The position numbers were made by a program, and so were the translations under genes. 64,000 nt of DNA, from contig NZ_KK073874.1 in NCBI RefSeq assembly GCF_000585375.1, positions 5,920,894-5,984,893 on the forward strand, read 5' to 3'. The notes under the pieces were generated by a model. It did no database searches. It was given only the letters and a program-made list of their open reading frames with translations, and was not told the DNA's origin. This document shows positions 48,622 to 63,571 of this stretch, in pieces (the first letter of the stretch is position 1; each line of letters opens with the position of its first letter). This DNA comes from Cryptosporangium arvum DSM 44712. GTDB lineage: Bacteria; Actinomycetota; Actinomycetes; Mycobacteriales; Cryptosporangiaceae.

Positions 48622-49314
48622 ATGACGACACCTCAGCTTCCGCCCGGCATCGGACTCGACGCGCTGATCGCCGGCATCAAGAAAGCCCAGACCGACCCGC
48701 TCGAGCAGCTCTCCACCGCGGTACTCACCGCCGAGGCCGTCGGCGAGGTCGCCGACCACCTGATCGGGCACTTCGTCGACCAGGCCCGCCGGGCCGGCGC
48801 GTCCTGGACCGAGATCGGCAAGAGCATGGGGGTCACCAAGCAGGCCGCCCAGAAGCGCTTCGTGCCCGGCGACCCCGACCAGAACTTCGGCCGGTTCACG
48901 ACCCGCGCGCGTAGCGTCATCGTCCACGCGCAGGAGGAGACGCGGCAGGCCGGGAGCCCGCAGATCGCACCGGCGCACCTCGTGCTCGGGCTGCTCGCCG
49001 AGCCGGAGGCGATCGCAGCCAAGGCCATCGCCGCGTCCGGGGTCACGCCGGACGCGCTGCGCGCCGCCGCGGCCGCGACGCTGCCGCCGCCCGCCGAGAG
49101 CCTGCCGGCGCTGATCCCGTTCGACGCCGCCGCCAAAAAAGTCCTGGAGCTGACGTTCCGCGAGGCGCTGCGGCTCGGTCACAATTATGTCGGCACCGAG
49201 CACATCCTGCTGGCGCTGCTCGAACACGAGAACGGCGACGGCCTGCTCACCGGCCTCGGTGTCACGAAGGCGACGGTCGAGCCGGTGATCGCCGAAGCAC
49301 TGGCGGCCAGTTAG
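48622..49314 (+). CDS. HTH plus Clp N-domain protein
   Basis: A 230-residue protein. Residues about 25-80 look like a helix-turn-helix module (LEQLSTAVLTAEAVGEVADHLIGHFVDQARRAGASWTEIGKSMGVTKQAAQKRF). About 88-228 are two Clp_N repeats (FTTRARSVIVHAQEETRQAGSPQIAPAHLVLGLL and IPFDAAAKKVLELTFREALRLGHNYVGTEHILLALL), as in ClpA/ClpC, but no ATPase follows. It may sense or bind Clp substrates and act as a regulator. Two palindromes just upstream, the second at the start codon, point to autoregulation. With so little room upstream the mRNA may be nearly leaderless. Confidence 0.88.
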   Translation: MTTPQLPPGIGLDALIAGIKKAQTDPLEQLSTAVLTAEAVGEVADHLIGHFVDQARRAGASWTEIGKSMGVTKQAAQKRFVPGDPDQNFGRFTTRARSVIVHAQEETRQAGSPQIAPAHLVLGLLAEPEAIAAKAIAASGVTPDALRAAAAATLPPPAESLPALIPFDAAAKKVLELTFREALRLGHNYVGTEHILLALLEHENGDGLLTGLGVTKATVEPVIAEALAAS

Positions 49315-49333
49315 TACCCCAGAAGGAGTACAG

Positions 49334-49350
49334 CTCAGGGAAACCCTGAG
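49334..49350 (+). terminator. small hairpin behind the HTH-Clp_N gene
   Basis: ctcaggg-aaa-ccctgag, a perfect 7-bp stem 20 bases after the stop codon. The stem is short and there is no U tract, so the call is weak. The rest of 49315-49533 is a non-coding upstream region of the ABC genes. Confidence 0.4.
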
Positions 49351-49533
49351 AGCACACCCGGGGTCGGTGTCCCCCCTAGGTCGTACGAGCGGACCAGACC
49401 AGGCGACGACGAATACGCCTTGAGTCTCCCCTTACGTTGGGGTGGACGCTGCATCACGACAGCACACGGGGATGTGGCGCGGCTGTGGACGAATTCTGAC
49501 GGCCGCGCCGATGTCAGGGGATGGAGAAGGGCC

Positions 49534-50318
<785 letters not shown>

Positions 50319-50319
<1 letters not shown>

Positions 50320-52853
50320 TGTTTCGCGCGACCCTCAAGAGCCTGCTGTCGAGGAAGGTGCGGCTGACGCTCTCCGCGTTCGCCGTCGTCCTCGGCGTGA
50401 TGTTCGTCGCGGGCTCCTTCGTCCTGACCTCGTCGCTGGCGAAGTCGTTCGACGCGCTCTTCGCCGGCATCAACAACAGCGTCGACGTCCAGGTGCAGGC
50501 GAAGTCGAAACTGGACAACAACGGCGGTTCGGACACCGCCACCTCCACGATCCCGGCCTCGCTGGTACCGAAGATCGAGGCGGCGCCCGGCGTCGCGAAG
50601 GCCAGCGCGTCCGTGTTCGTCAACGGCGCCCGGGTGATCGGCAAGGACGGCAAGGTCGCGGCGTCCGGCGCACCGCGCTTCGGGAGCAGCTGGGGCGGCG
50701 AGGACGACCTGATCAAGCTGCGTGAGGGCCGTGGCCCCACCGCGCCGAACGAGGTCGCCGTCGACGCCTCGATCGCCAAGTCGATGGATTACCAGATCGG
50801 CGACACGATCGGCATCCTCACGCTGCAGCCGAAGAAGGAGTTCACGCTCGTCGGCATCTTCGGCTACAGCGGTGACCGGGACACGCTCGGCGGTTCCCAG
50901 GTCGTCGCGTGGACGCTGCCGGTCGCACAGGAGCTCATGCTCGGCGAGAAGAACGCTTTCACCGACGTCCAGCTCCAGGCCGACCCGGGGGTCAGCCAGC
51001 AGGAACTGAAGAAGACGATCGAAGGCGTCGTCGGCAGCGGCTACACCGTGCAGACGCGGGACGAGGTGAACGAGCAGACTTCCAAGGACATCAGGGAGGG
51101 CTTCAAGTTCATCAACTACATCTTCCTGGGCTTCGCCGGTGTCGCGCTCTTCGTCGGCATCTTCCTGATCCTCAACACGTTCTCGATGCTGGTCGCCCAG
51201 CGGACCCGCGAACTGGCGCTGTTCCGGGCGATGGGGGCGGCTCGCGGGCAGGTGATCCGGTCGGTGCTGTTCGAGGCGCTGTTGATCGGCCTGCTCGGGG
51301 CGGTGCTGGGGCTGCTCGCCGGAATCGGGATCGGGTGGCTCCTCGGCAAGGTGTTCAACGCCTTCCTCAAAGCGGAGCTCGATCTGCAGCTGACGGTGCC
51401 GGTCTCGGCAATCGTCGGGTCGTTCGTGGTCGGCGTCGGGATCACGCTGATCGCGGCGCTGTTCCCGGCGATCCGCGCCTCCCGGATCCCGCCGATCGCC
51501 GCCATGCGTGACGCTGCCACCCCGGACAAGCCGCTCACCAAGATCACGTCGATCGGTGGCGCCATCTTCGTGGTCGGCGGTGCGCTGATGGCGTGGGGGC
51601 TGACCGACAACGGCTCCCTGTGGGCACTGCTGGCCGGCGTCCTGCTGGTGTTCATCGGGGTCGCGCTGCTGACCCCGATCATCAGCCGGCCGATCGTCGC
51701 GGTGCTGGGCCGGATCTTCGCGTGGTCGGTGCCGGGCCAGCTGGGCCGGCGCAACTCGGCCCGCAACCCGCGCCGGACCGCGATCACCGCGGGTGCGCTG
51801 ATGGTCAGCATCGCGCTGGTCACCGGCGTCAGCACGATCGTCTCCTCGGCGAGCAAGAGCATCGAGTCCCTGGTCGGCGACCAGCTCAACGCCGAGCTGA
51901 TCATCTCCGGGCAGCAGACCAGCGCCCAGCCGCCGGTGTTCGACGTCGCGACGCTCGACAAGATCGAGCAGACCGACGGCGTCGAAGCGGTCTCCGGGTA
52001 CTACGTCGGTCCGGCCCGGATCAACGACCGGAACACCTTCCTGATGGCGATGAGCGATCCGGCGGCGAACCAGCGGCTGATCGGGCTGAAGGCGAAGTCC
52101 GGTGAGGTCGACCGGGTCGGGCCGAACGAGCTCATCGTCGACGAGGACACCGCGAAGGAGCAGCGGCTGTCGGTCGGCGACGAGGTTCCGGTGCAGCAGA
52201 TCCGGGGCACCGCGGAGGACTACAAGATCGTCGGCATCTTCGAGAAGAATCCGGCCGCGGGTACGTTCATGGCCGGCGAGGACGCGGCGAAGAACTTCCA
52301 GATCGCCCAGCCGTCGCAGGCGTTCGTGAAGGTCGAGGACGGCGCTTCGGTGAAGGACGTCGAGGCCACGATCAAGACGCTGCTCGTGGACAGCCCCGAG
52401 GTGAACGTGCAGAACCAGAGCGCGTTCATCAACGACGTCACCCGTCAGTACGACATGATCCTGACGTTCGTGCAGATCCTGCTCACCCTGGCGATCCTGA
52501 TCGCGGTCCTCGGCATCATCAACACGCTCGCGCTGTCGGTGGTCGAGCGGACCCGCGAGCTGGGGCTGCTGCGAGCGATCGGCCTGCGGCGCTCGCAGAC
52601 CACCCGGATGATCACGGTGGAATCGATCGTGATCTCGATGTTCGGCGCCCTGCTGGGCATCGTGGTCGGTCTCGGGCTCGGCGCGGCCGTGGTGCAGGCG
52701 CTCAAGTCGCAGGGGCTGAGCCAGTTCGCCCTCCCCTGGGGCCAGATGGGTACCTACCTGGTCGCGTCGGTGCTGGTGGGCGTGATCGCGGCGCTGCTGC
52801 CGGCGCTGCGCGCAGCCCGGCTGAACGTGCTCGCGGCCATCTCGTACGAGTAG
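50319..52853 (+). CDS. MacB/FtsX-type ABC permease, 8-helix duplicated form
   Basis: An 844-residue membrane protein: first helix about 18-40, a large outside MacB-PCD domain (about 45-260), a three-helix FtsX domain (about 270-395), a central pair of helices (about 405-470), a second outside domain (about 490-715) and a final FtsX domain ending AALLPALRAARLNVLAAISYE. The two halves are similar, as in actinobacterial antibiotic or lipoprotein export/resistance transporters. It works with the upstream ATPase, probably moving or releasing hydrophobic or peptide compounds by mechanotransmission. Confidence 0.92.
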
Positions 52854-52874
52854 GGCGACCGGGTACGGCGTACC

Positions 52875-52904
52875 GGCCGGGCGGGGAGTTCTCCCCGCCC
52901 GGCC
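52875..52904 (+). terminator. strong hairpin terminator behind the FtsX-type permease
   Basis: ggccgggcggggag-tt-ctccccgcccggcc, a perfect 14-bp GC stem 21 bases after the stop. It could also serve the convergent PGY-rich gene. A second inverted repeat (cggccgtccg/cggacggccg) follows at about 52936-52969. Confidence 0.75.
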
Positions 52905-53051
52905 GTCGCGTGTGGAGGGCCGGGAAGAGCACGGCGGCCGTCCGCGCACCCCTCGCGCCCGGACGGCCGCTCGTGATCAACAGCAGCAGGCGTCACCCCG
53001 GCACCGTGCCGCGGGATCGACCGTAACGCAGGCGGGCAAGCAGGCCCGGGC

Positions 53052-53699
53052 TCAGCCCTTCGCCATCTGGATGAGGCCCTTGATGACGCCGATCACGCCG
53101 AAGATCATCGGGCCGGTGGCGACGAAGAAGTGGCCGCCCGGGTCGGCGAACGCGAAGGTGCCGACGGTGATCACGAGCCCGACGACGAACAGGACCGCGC
53201 TGCCGACGACGAGCTTGGTGCCGGGGCGGTGCCAGAGGCCGGCACCGGACGCGGCGGCCGGAGCCGCGAAGTTCTGCTGCTGCGGGTAACCCGGCTGCGG
53301 GTACCCGGGCTGGTGCTGCCCCGGCTGCTGGTGCCCGGGCTGCGGATACCCCTGCTGCGGGTGCCCGAGCTGCGGGTGCCCGGGCTGCGGGTGCCCGGGC
53401 TGCGGGGCTCCGTACTGGTGGCCCGGCTGCGGATACCCAGGCTGCGGCGCACCGGGGTACGGCGGCGCGCTCGGCTGCCCGTACCCCTGCTGGGGCGGGT
53501 AGCCCGGGTACGGCGGCGCGCTCGGCCGGCCGTACCCCGCCTGCGGCGTGTCCGGCGCGCTCGGCTGCCCGTACCCCGGCTGCGGCGGGCCGCTCTGCGG
53601 GTAGCCCGGCTGGGCCGCACCCGGGTACGGCGGAGCGGGTTGGCCGTACCCCGCTAACGGTGTCTGGCCGCCCTGGCCGCTGTAGCCCTGTGGTTGCAT
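53052..53699 (-). CDS. PGY/Q-rich protein with C-terminal membrane helices
   Basis: A 215-residue protein. The first 145 residues are made of [18 protein letters not shown] and PGHPQPGH units, a low-complexity, phase-separation-prone sequence. The C-terminal 65 residues have two hydrophobic helices ([24 protein letters not shown] and [23 protein letters not shown]). Such P/G/Y/Q-rich tails on small membrane domains are common in actinobacteria and often face the cytoplasm; function unknown. ATG 53699 is five bases behind ggggag; an in-frame GTG is adjacent. Confidence 0.78.
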   Translation of the reverse strand: MQPQGYSGQGGQTPLAGYGQPAPPYPGAAQPGYPQSGPPQPGYGQPSAPDTPQAGYGRPSAPPYPGYPPQQGYGQPSAPPYPGAPQPGYPQPGHQYGAPQPGHPQPGHPQLGHPQQGYPQPGHQQPGQHQPGYPQPGYPQQQNFAAPAAASGAGLWHRPGTKLVVGSAVLFVVGLVITVGTFAFADPGGHFFVATGPMIFGVIGVIKGLIQMAKG

Positions 53700-53762
53700 C
53701 ACGTCTCCCCGTTAGTTGCGGGCCTCACCCGACCCGGGAGGCACTGTAGACCCGCCGGTGGG

Positions 53763-54424
53763 TCAGGACGCAACAGCCGTGAGGACGGCTCCGAGCTCCG
53801 GAAGGCCGACTCCGACCAGCGAATCCCGGTGGACGCGCCGCGGCCCGGCCGGCACCGGCGCCTCGCTCGGCACCACCAGCACCGGGCACCCGGCCGCCTC
53901 CGCCGACGCGGTGCCGTTCACCGAGTCCTCGATCGCGACGCAGTCCTCCGGGTTCACGCCCAGCAGCGACGCCGCCCGCAGGTACGGCTCGGGGTGCGGC
54001 TTCGAGTGCGCGACCTCGTCCCCGCAGACCACCGCGTCGAAGTTCTCCCGCCCGAGCGTGTCGAGCGCGACCTCGACGAGGTTGCGCCGGGTCGCGGTGA
54101 CCAGCGCCGCCGGGATCCCCGCCGCCCGTACCGCCGTCAAGAGTTCCTGAGCGCCGGCCCGCCAGACGAGCGACGTCGTGAACAACGTGCGCATGTGGTC
54201 CTCGAGCCAGGCACCGCTGGTCGCGATGTCCAGCTCCGGGCGCCCCAGGTCGGCGTGCAGGATCTCCATCGACATCGCCAGCGGCGCGCCGATCATCGTC
54301 GTGCGCGCCGCCTGCGACAGCTCCCCGCCGAGGTGCTTCGCCAGCTCGTCCAGGCCGACGTCCCACAGCTTCTCGCTGTCGAACAGCGTCCCGTCCATGT
54401 CGAAGAGGACGGCGTCGGGACGTC

Positions 54425-54428
<4 letters not shown>
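53763..54428 (-). CDS. HAD-superfamily phosphatase (beta-phosphoglucomutase-like)
   Basis: A 221-residue HAD hydrolase with motif I FDMDGTLFDSE (Asp10, Asp12), motif II LVTATRR, motif III Lys in SKPHPEPYL and motif IV CVAIEDSVNG. The cap is the helical C1 type of the PGMB/GPH group. It likely dephosphorylates a small phosphate ester or is a mutase. The ATG overlaps the metH stop (ATGA), so it is coupled to metH, a pairing seen in other actinobacteria. Confidence 0.9.
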
Positions 54429-57988
<3,560 letters not shown>

Positions 57989-58087
57989 GTTGTCAAGCTT
58001 ACCGTGAACGGTGACTGGCTCCGGCAGAGCCATCAGGGCATATCGGGTGCGGTCGGCCGCTCCGCCCCCTTCGACTTGCGTCCCGCG

Positions 58088-58100
58088 TAGGGTGGTTGCG
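58088..58100 (+). promoter_or_regulatory. possible -10 of a leaderless transcript for the PAC2 gene
   Basis: tagggt at 58088-58093 lies six bases before the GTG at 58100, the spacing of a -10 to a start that is itself the start codon. No SD is present, which fits leaderless translation. Confidence 0.4.
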
Positions 58101-58972
58101 TGACCGAGTTCGACGGACTACCTGTGCTGCGTTCCCCCATCGTCATCGCGGCGTTCGAGGGCTGGAACGACGCGGGAGACGCGGCGACCGCGGTGGTCGA
58201 GCACCTCGAACTGGAGTGGCAGGCCAAGCCCGTAGCCGAGATCGATCCGGACGACTACTACGACTTCCAGGTCAACCGTCCGCTGGTCTCGATGTCGGAA
58301 GACCCGAGTGGACGGCGCATCGAGTGGCCCACCACGCGGGTCTCCACCTGCACTCCCCCCGGCGCCGAGCGCGACGTGGTGCTGGTGCGCGGCATCGAAC
58401 CGAACATGCGCTGGCGGGGCTTCTGCGAGGAGATCCTCGAACTGTTCCACGCCCTCGACGTCGAGCAGGTGATCCTGCTCGGGGCGCTGCTCGCCGACAC
58501 CCCGCACTCCCGGCAGTTCCCGGTCACCGGCAGCGCGTCGGACCCGGAGATGGCCAACCGGTACGACGTCCAGCAGACCAAGTACGAGGGCCCCACCGGC
58601 ATCGTCGGCGTCCTGCACGACGCGTGCGTGCGAGCCGAGATCCCGTCCCTGTCCTACTGGGCGCAGGTGCCGCACTACGTCGCCCAGGCGCCGAACCCGA
58701 AGGCCACCCTCGCGCTGCTCCACACACTGGAGAACGTGCTCGACATGCGCGTACCGATGGGTGAGCTCGCGGAGCGCGCCGCGGCGTGGGAGTCGCAGGT
58801 GAACGAGCTGGCGGCCTCGGACGCGGACATGGCCGAGTACATCCGCACGCTGGAACAGCGCGACGGCGACGAGCCGCTGCCGCAGGCCTCGGGCGAGGAC
58901 CTCGCGCGCGAGTTCGAGAAGTACCTGCGCCGCCGGGGTGGTACCGCCGGCCCGGGCGGCCCCGCCGTCTGA
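58100..58972 (+). CDS. PAC2-family protein
   Basis: A 290-residue protein of the PAC2 (proteasome assembly chaperone 2) fold: LRSPIVIAAFEGWNDAGDAATAVVEHLE at the start, DPDDYYDFQVNRPLV, VVLVRGIEPNMRWRGFCEEIL, and a C-terminal helical part (AAAWESQVNELAASDADMAEYIRTLEQRDGD). Its role in actinobacteria is not established and a link to proteasome assembly is not proven. It is divergent from metH. GTG 58100 is the start. Confidence 0.9.
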   Translation: MTEFDGLPVLRSPIVIAAFEGWNDAGDAATAVVEHLELEWQAKPVAEIDPDDYYDFQVNRPLVSMSEDPSGRRIEWPTTRVSTCTPPGAERDVVLVRGIEPNMRWRGFCEEILELFHALDVEQVILLGALLADTPHSRQFPVTGSASDPEMANRYDVQQTKYEGPTGIVGVLHDACVRAEIPSLSYWAQVPHYVAQAPNPKATLALLHTLENVLDMRVPMGELAERAAAWESQVNELAASDADMAEYIRTLEQRDGDEPLPQASGEDLAREFEKYLRRRGGTAGPGGPAV

Positions 58973-59072
58973 GGCCACGCGCCGCAATTGAGCCGACAGC
59001 GCTTCGCGCCGGTGGCGCTACCAGGCCGCCCCTCGATCGCAGCCCGGCAGCGCCGGCTCGCGGACATGCCGC

Positions 59073-59312
59073 TCAACGGCCGCCGGTGAGGAAACCGATG
59101 CTGGTGAGTACGGACAGCAGCGTGGATCCGAACGCCACGAAGCCTGCCGACAGGGCTCCCTGTGTGCTCGCCCCACAGATGGCCATGACGATGCCGGCGC
59201 TCTCACCGGCCACCAGCCCCGCCAACACCGCAAGCAGGAGCAGTAGCCACCGCGGTGGTACCGCGCCGCCCCGCTGTCGCTCCACTCGCGGGGGGAAGTG
59301 TCTCACGGCCAC
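59073..59312 (-). CDS. small two-helix membrane protein
   Basis: About 79 residues with a basic N-terminus (RHFPPRVERQRGG) and two hydrophobic helices (PPRWLLLLLAVLAGLVAGESAGIVMAI and ALSAGFVAFGSTLLSVLTSIGFLTGG). GTG 59312 is chosen because gaaggag lies five bases upstream; a longer frame to 59537 has no such site. Several actinobacteria have such a small membrane protein near XRE/DUF397 genes. Function unknown. Confidence 0.6.
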   Translation of the reverse strand: MAVRHFPPRVERQRGGAVPPRWLLLLLAVLAGLVAGESAGIVMAICGASTQGALSAGFVAFGSTLLSVLTSIGFLTGGR

Positions 59313-59630
59313 AACAACTCCTTCGTTCGCGGGTCGGACGGACGTACCCCACTTCCCGGATTGGGGCGCGTGATCCTGGTGGGCCACCATGGAAAAGCGC
59401 CCCGCAATAAAGCCTAATGCCACCCCCGATACCCGTTTGATATCGGGCGAGATGAAGGGCATCGAACAGCCACCTCGCGAAACGAAACAACGCTTTTGGC
59501 ATTCGCAAAAGGCACGTGCCACGGTTTTCATCGGCATCCGGCCACTCCGACCCCGACAGCAATGTAGGCTGATTGCCGGTTTTCAAAAAGCGAGGTGGCC
59601 GCTGGCCAACGGTCTCCGCCGGGGGAAATC
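59313..59630. other. intergenic region with an inverted repeat, no gene seen
   Basis: This stretch has more A and T than the surroundings. It holds the inverted repeat cccgata (59425-59431), nine bases, tatcggg (59441-59447), and a gggggaa ribosome site at its right end for the XRE gene. Open frames across it (for example from 59389) have no ribosome site and no recognisable content. Confidence 0.5.
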
Positions 59631-60515
59631 ATGCCGCGAACCATCGATCCGGTCATTCACCGCCGCCGGCTGAGCGCCGAGCTTCGACGGGCCCGAGAGC
59701 GCAGAAGCATGACTCAGCGGAGCGTCGCCCACGCGATGGACTGGTCCCTCTCCAAAGTCATTCGGATCGAGGCGGGCTCCGTCGGCGTCGCGGTCAACGA
59801 CGTTCGCGGCCTACTCAATCTCTACGGAGTGCCCGAGGGAGACCGGTTGGCCGCCCTCTTGGAGACCGCCCGGGCCGCCCGTCAACCATCGCTGTGGAGT
59901 GCTTATCAGGACCGGATCTCGGCGGAGTTCTTCTACTACCTCGGCCACGAATCGTCGGCGTCCGTCATCCGCGGCTACCAGCCGCTGGTCGTACCCGGTC
60001 TGCTTCAGACCGCCGACTACGCCCGGGCAGTCCTCCAGGTCTTCGCGAGCAACCACGACGACGACCGACTCGAGGAAATGATTGAGTTACGCCTTCGGCG
60101 CCAGGAGATACTCGAGGGAGAGGATCGGCCGGATATCCACTTCCTGCTCGACGAATCCGTCATCCGCAGGGTCGCCGGGACTCCCGCGGTGATGCGTAGG
60201 CAACTCGAACATCTCTTGGAGCTGTCCACCGCCGATCGCATCAACATTCTCATCGTTCCATCGACGTCAGGTCTGTATCGCCTCATGACCCGGCCGTCCG
60301 CGTTACTCGAATTCGACGACCTGGTCGACGCTCGCATCCTTCATCTGGAACTTCCCGAGGGAGACAAATTGATCCGGGAGGATGACCCGGACATTCGCTC
60401 CCTCGGGCTGCCCCACGGCTATCTCGAGGAGTTCTGGGAGCTGGAGAATATCGCGCTGGACCAGTCGACCGGCGGCCTGATCGAGGACGCGCTCGACGGC
60501 CTCAGCCGCGCCTAG
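59631..60515 (+). CDS. XRE-family regulator with DUF5753 domain
   Basis: A 294-residue protein. The HTH is at about 12-65 (RLSAELRRARERRSMTQRSVAHAMDWSLSKVIRIEAGSVGV), and a DUF5753 domain runs from about 95 to the end (FFYYLGHESSASVIRGYQPLVVPGLLQTADYARAVL... LLDESVIRRVAG). This is the large actinobacterial family that works with DUF397 partners in morphological and antibiotic regulation (BldB/WhiJ-like systems). ATG 59631 follows gggggaa. It meets its DUF397 neighbour tail to tail with 14 bases of overlap. Confidence 0.93.
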   Translation: MPRTIDPVIHRRRLSAELRRARERRSMTQRSVAHAMDWSLSKVIRIEAGSVGVAVNDVRGLLNLYGVPEGDRLAALLETARAARQPSLWSAYQDRISAEFFYYLGHESSASVIRGYQPLVVPGLLQTADYARAVLQVFASNHDDDRLEEMIELRLRRQEILEGEDRPDIHFLLDESVIRRVAGTPAVMRRQLEHLLELSTADRINILIVPSTSGLYRLMTRPSALLEFDDLVDARILHLELPEGDKLIREDDPDIRSLGLPHGYLEEFWELENIALDQSTGGLIEDALDGLSRA

Positions 60516-60702
60516 CCAACTCCGCGCGGGTAAACGCCACGAACTCCCGCCAGGCACCACGGGAAACCGAGAGACGATGCCCGTCCGGGTTTTTCGAGTC
60601 CCGAACGAGGACGTTCGCACCATTTTCCACGAAAAACTCCAGACAATTCAACGATTCACTGTAGCTACTTTTTACCCATTTATTTTTATTCTGTGCGACC
60701 AC
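60502..60702 (-). CDS. DUF397 protein, partner of the XRE regulator
   Basis: A 66-residue protein with the DUF397 pattern WVKSSYSESLNCLEFFVENGANVLVRDSKNPDGHRLSVSRGAWREFVAF. DUF397 proteins pair with DUF5753 regulators as small antagonists or effectors. It begins at a GTG with aaggagg about nine bases upstream. It uses more AT-rich codons than the rest of the window and faces the XRE gene instead of following it. Confidence 0.92.
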   Translation of the reverse strand: MVAQNKNKWVKSSYSESLNCLEFFVENGANVLVRDSKNPDGHRLSVSRGAWREFVAFTRAELARRG

Positions 60703-60850
60703 AGGAACGAATCCTCCTTGTTCGGATATGTCCGTTTGGTTCCGAAACCAACCGAACGGATGCTCTTAGGTCGCGAGGTCTCACCCGACCAGGGGGACCA
60801 TGGATCTCAGATAATGGGAACACAGTGAGCCGACCGGTAACCTCGGCCGC

Positions 60851-62095
60851 ATGCGGCACGTGCATCTGTGGCTCCGGGGACACCCGTTGGTGTTCGACGG
60901 GCTCGCGGCGGCGACCGTCGCGCTGCTTGCGCTCGTGTTGTTTCCCGGGGTGGCGAGCTCCGGCGACTGGTGGCAGGCGCTCTTCCCGATCGTCTTCGTC
61001 GTGCCGGTCGCGCTGCGTAGCCGCCACCAGGTCGGGGCCCTCTACGCCACCGCCGCGCTCGGGCTGGTCAGCCTGGCCACGTTCGGGTTCCCGCATCCGG
61101 CGATCCTGTACGCGGGCATCGTGATGGCCTACTCAGCGGCCGCGTACGCGCCTCGGCCGCACGCCCGGGCCGCCGGGGTGCTGAGCGTCGTGTTCGGCGT
61201 CATCGGTGGGGTGAAGTGGTCGTATCTGGTGCTCAGCCTGACCGGGAGCTCGTACACGCTGCAGGATCTCTCGGTGAGCAACCAGGTCGTCGCGCTGGCG
61301 GTCTGCGTCGGGGCGTGCAGTGCGCCGCTCGTCACCGCGTGGCTGTGGGGTGGGGTTGTGCACGCCCGGCACGCGTACCTGCAGGAGGCGCTCGACCGGG
61401 CCTCGCGGCTCGAGCGGGAACGTGACGCGCTGGCCCGTCTCGCGGTGGTCGAAGAGCGCGGACGCATCGCCCGTGACCTGCACGACGTCGTCGCCCACAG
61501 CCTGTCGGTCGTGGTGCTGCAGGCGGACGGGGCCCGGCACGTCCTCGAGTCCGACCCGGCGCGGGCCGCGGTCGCGCTCGAGACCATCGGGCGCACCGGG
61601 CGCGAGGCCACCGCGGAGATGCGCCGGCTGCTCGGCGTGCTGCGGAGCCCGGAGGCGGCGTCGCGGACACCCCAGCCCGACCTCGGGCAGCTCGAGACGC
61701 TCGTCGGCCAGGTCCGTGAGTCCGGCCTGCCGGTGACGCTGCGGGTGTCCGGCGACCTGAGCGGCGTGCCGGCCGGCGCCGGGCTGTCGGCCTACCGGAT
61801 CGTGCAGGAGGCGCTCACCAACACCGTGAAACACGGCGGTCCGTCCGCGTCGGCCGCGGTCAGTCTCGAGGTGCGGCCCGACGGTCTGTCGGTCTCGGTC
61901 GTCGACGACGGGCGGGGCGCGGCCGCCGCCGACGACGGGGCGGGGCTCGGCCTGCTCGGCATGCGTGAACGGGCCGCCGCGGTCGGTGGCGAGGTCACCG
62001 CCGCTCCCCGGTCCGGCGGTGGCTTCGCGGTCACGGCGTGGCTGCCCGCGAGCGGCACCCCGTCCGTGCGGGACTCCAGGGAGGTGGCGCGGTGA
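60851..62095 (+). CDS. histidine kinase (DesK/NarL-partner type), second module
   Basis: A 414-residue sensor kinase: five or six membrane helices (about 15-175), a coiled linker, dimerisation box RIARDLHDVVAHSLSVVV with the His, and HATPase motifs IVQEALTNTVKHGG, VVDDGRG and GLGLLGMRERA. It overlaps its response regulator by GTGA and precedes an ABC/FtsX pair, the same plan as the 46149-52853 module. The upstream 150 bases are AT-richer and may hold the promoter. Confidence 0.92.
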   Translation: MRHVHLWLRGHPLVFDGLAAATVALLALVLFPGVASSGDWWQALFPIVFVVPVALRSRHQVGALYATAALGLVSLATFGFPHPAILYAGIVMAYSAAAYAPRPHARAAGVLSVVFGVIGGVKWSYLVLSLTGSSYTLQDLSVSNQVVALAVCVGACSAPLVTAWLWGGVVHARHAYLQEALDRASRLERERDALARLAVVEERGRIARDLHDVVAHSLSVVVLQADGARHVLESDPARAAVALETIGRTGREATAEMRRLLGVLRSPEAASRTPQPDLGQLETLVGQVRESGLPVTLRVSGDLSGVPAGAGLSAYRIVQEALTNTVKHGGPSASAAVSLEVRPDGLSVSVVDDGRGAAAADDGAGLGLLGMRERAAAVGGEVTAAPRSGGGFAVTAWLPASGTPSVRDSREVAR

Positions 62096-62751
62096 TCCGG
62101 GTACTGCTCGTCGACGACCAGGAACTGGTGCGCAGCGGGCTACGGATGGTGCTCGACGCCCAGGACGGCCTGGTGGTCGTCGACGAGGCCGGGGACGGCC
62201 AGGCCGCGGTCGAGCGCGTCCGGGCCGGCGGTGTGGACGTCGTCGTGATGGACGTGCGGATGCCACGGCTGGACGGCGTCGGCGCCACCGAGCGCATCGC
62301 CGCGCTCCCCCAGCCGCCGCGGGTGCTCCTGCTGACGACGTTCGACCTCGACGAGTACGCGTTCGCCGGCCTGCGTGCCGGGGCGGCCGGCTTCCTGCTC
62401 AAGGACGTGCCGACGAACGAGCTGGTCAGCGCGATCCGGGCCGTCCACGAGGGTGACGCGGTCGTGGCCCCGTCCACGACCCGGCGCCTCCTCGACCGGT
62501 TCCTCCCGCACCTGCCGGGGCCGCAGGCCGAATCGGCCGACGTGTTCGCCGAGCTCACCGCCCGCGAACGCGAGGTGCTCGTGCTGCTCGCGAAAGGCCT
62601 GTCGAACCTGGAGATCTCCGAGGCCCTGTTCCTCAGCGAAGGAACCGTGAAAACGCACGTCAGCCGGGTGCTGACCAAGCTCGGCGTCCGGGACCGGGTG
62701 CAGGCCGTGGTGCTCGCGTACCAGTCGGGGCTGGTAGGTCTCGAGCGGTAG
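62092..62751 (+). CDS. NarL/LuxR-type response regulator, second module
   Basis: A 219-residue regulator: VIRVLLVDDQELVRSG, phospho-Asp in VVMDVRMPRLDG (about residue 53), Lys in FLLKDVP, and LuxR HTH LTAREREVLVLLAKGLSNLEISEALFLSEGTVKTHVSRVLTKLGV. It starts with the GTG of the GTGA overlap and is close to the 47888 regulator throughout, so the two are paralogues. Likely controls the ABC/FtsX genes that follow. Confidence 0.93.
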   Translation: MIRVLLVDDQELVRSGLRMVLDAQDGLVVVDEAGDGQAAVERVRAGGVDVVVMDVRMPRLDGVGATERIAALPQPPRVLLLTTFDLDEYAFAGLRAGAAGFLLKDVPTNELVSAIRAVHEGDAVVAPSTTRRLLDRFLPHLPGPQAESADVFAELTAREREVLVLLAKGLSNLEISEALFLSEGTVKTHVSRVLTKLGVRDRVQAVVLAYQSGLVGLER

Positions 62752-62830
62752 TCGGGTACATCGCACGACCGATGCCGGACGCGACGAGAGCCAGACGATT
62801 CACGCGTTCACACTTCGTAGCGTCGAGGGC

Positions 62831-63570
<740 letters not shown>

Positions 63571-63571
<1 letters not shown>

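Noticed and set aside
59389-59673. 94-residue open frame upstream of the XRE gene
   Set aside because: No ribosome site, overlaps the true start of the XRE gene in another frame and has no recognisable content.
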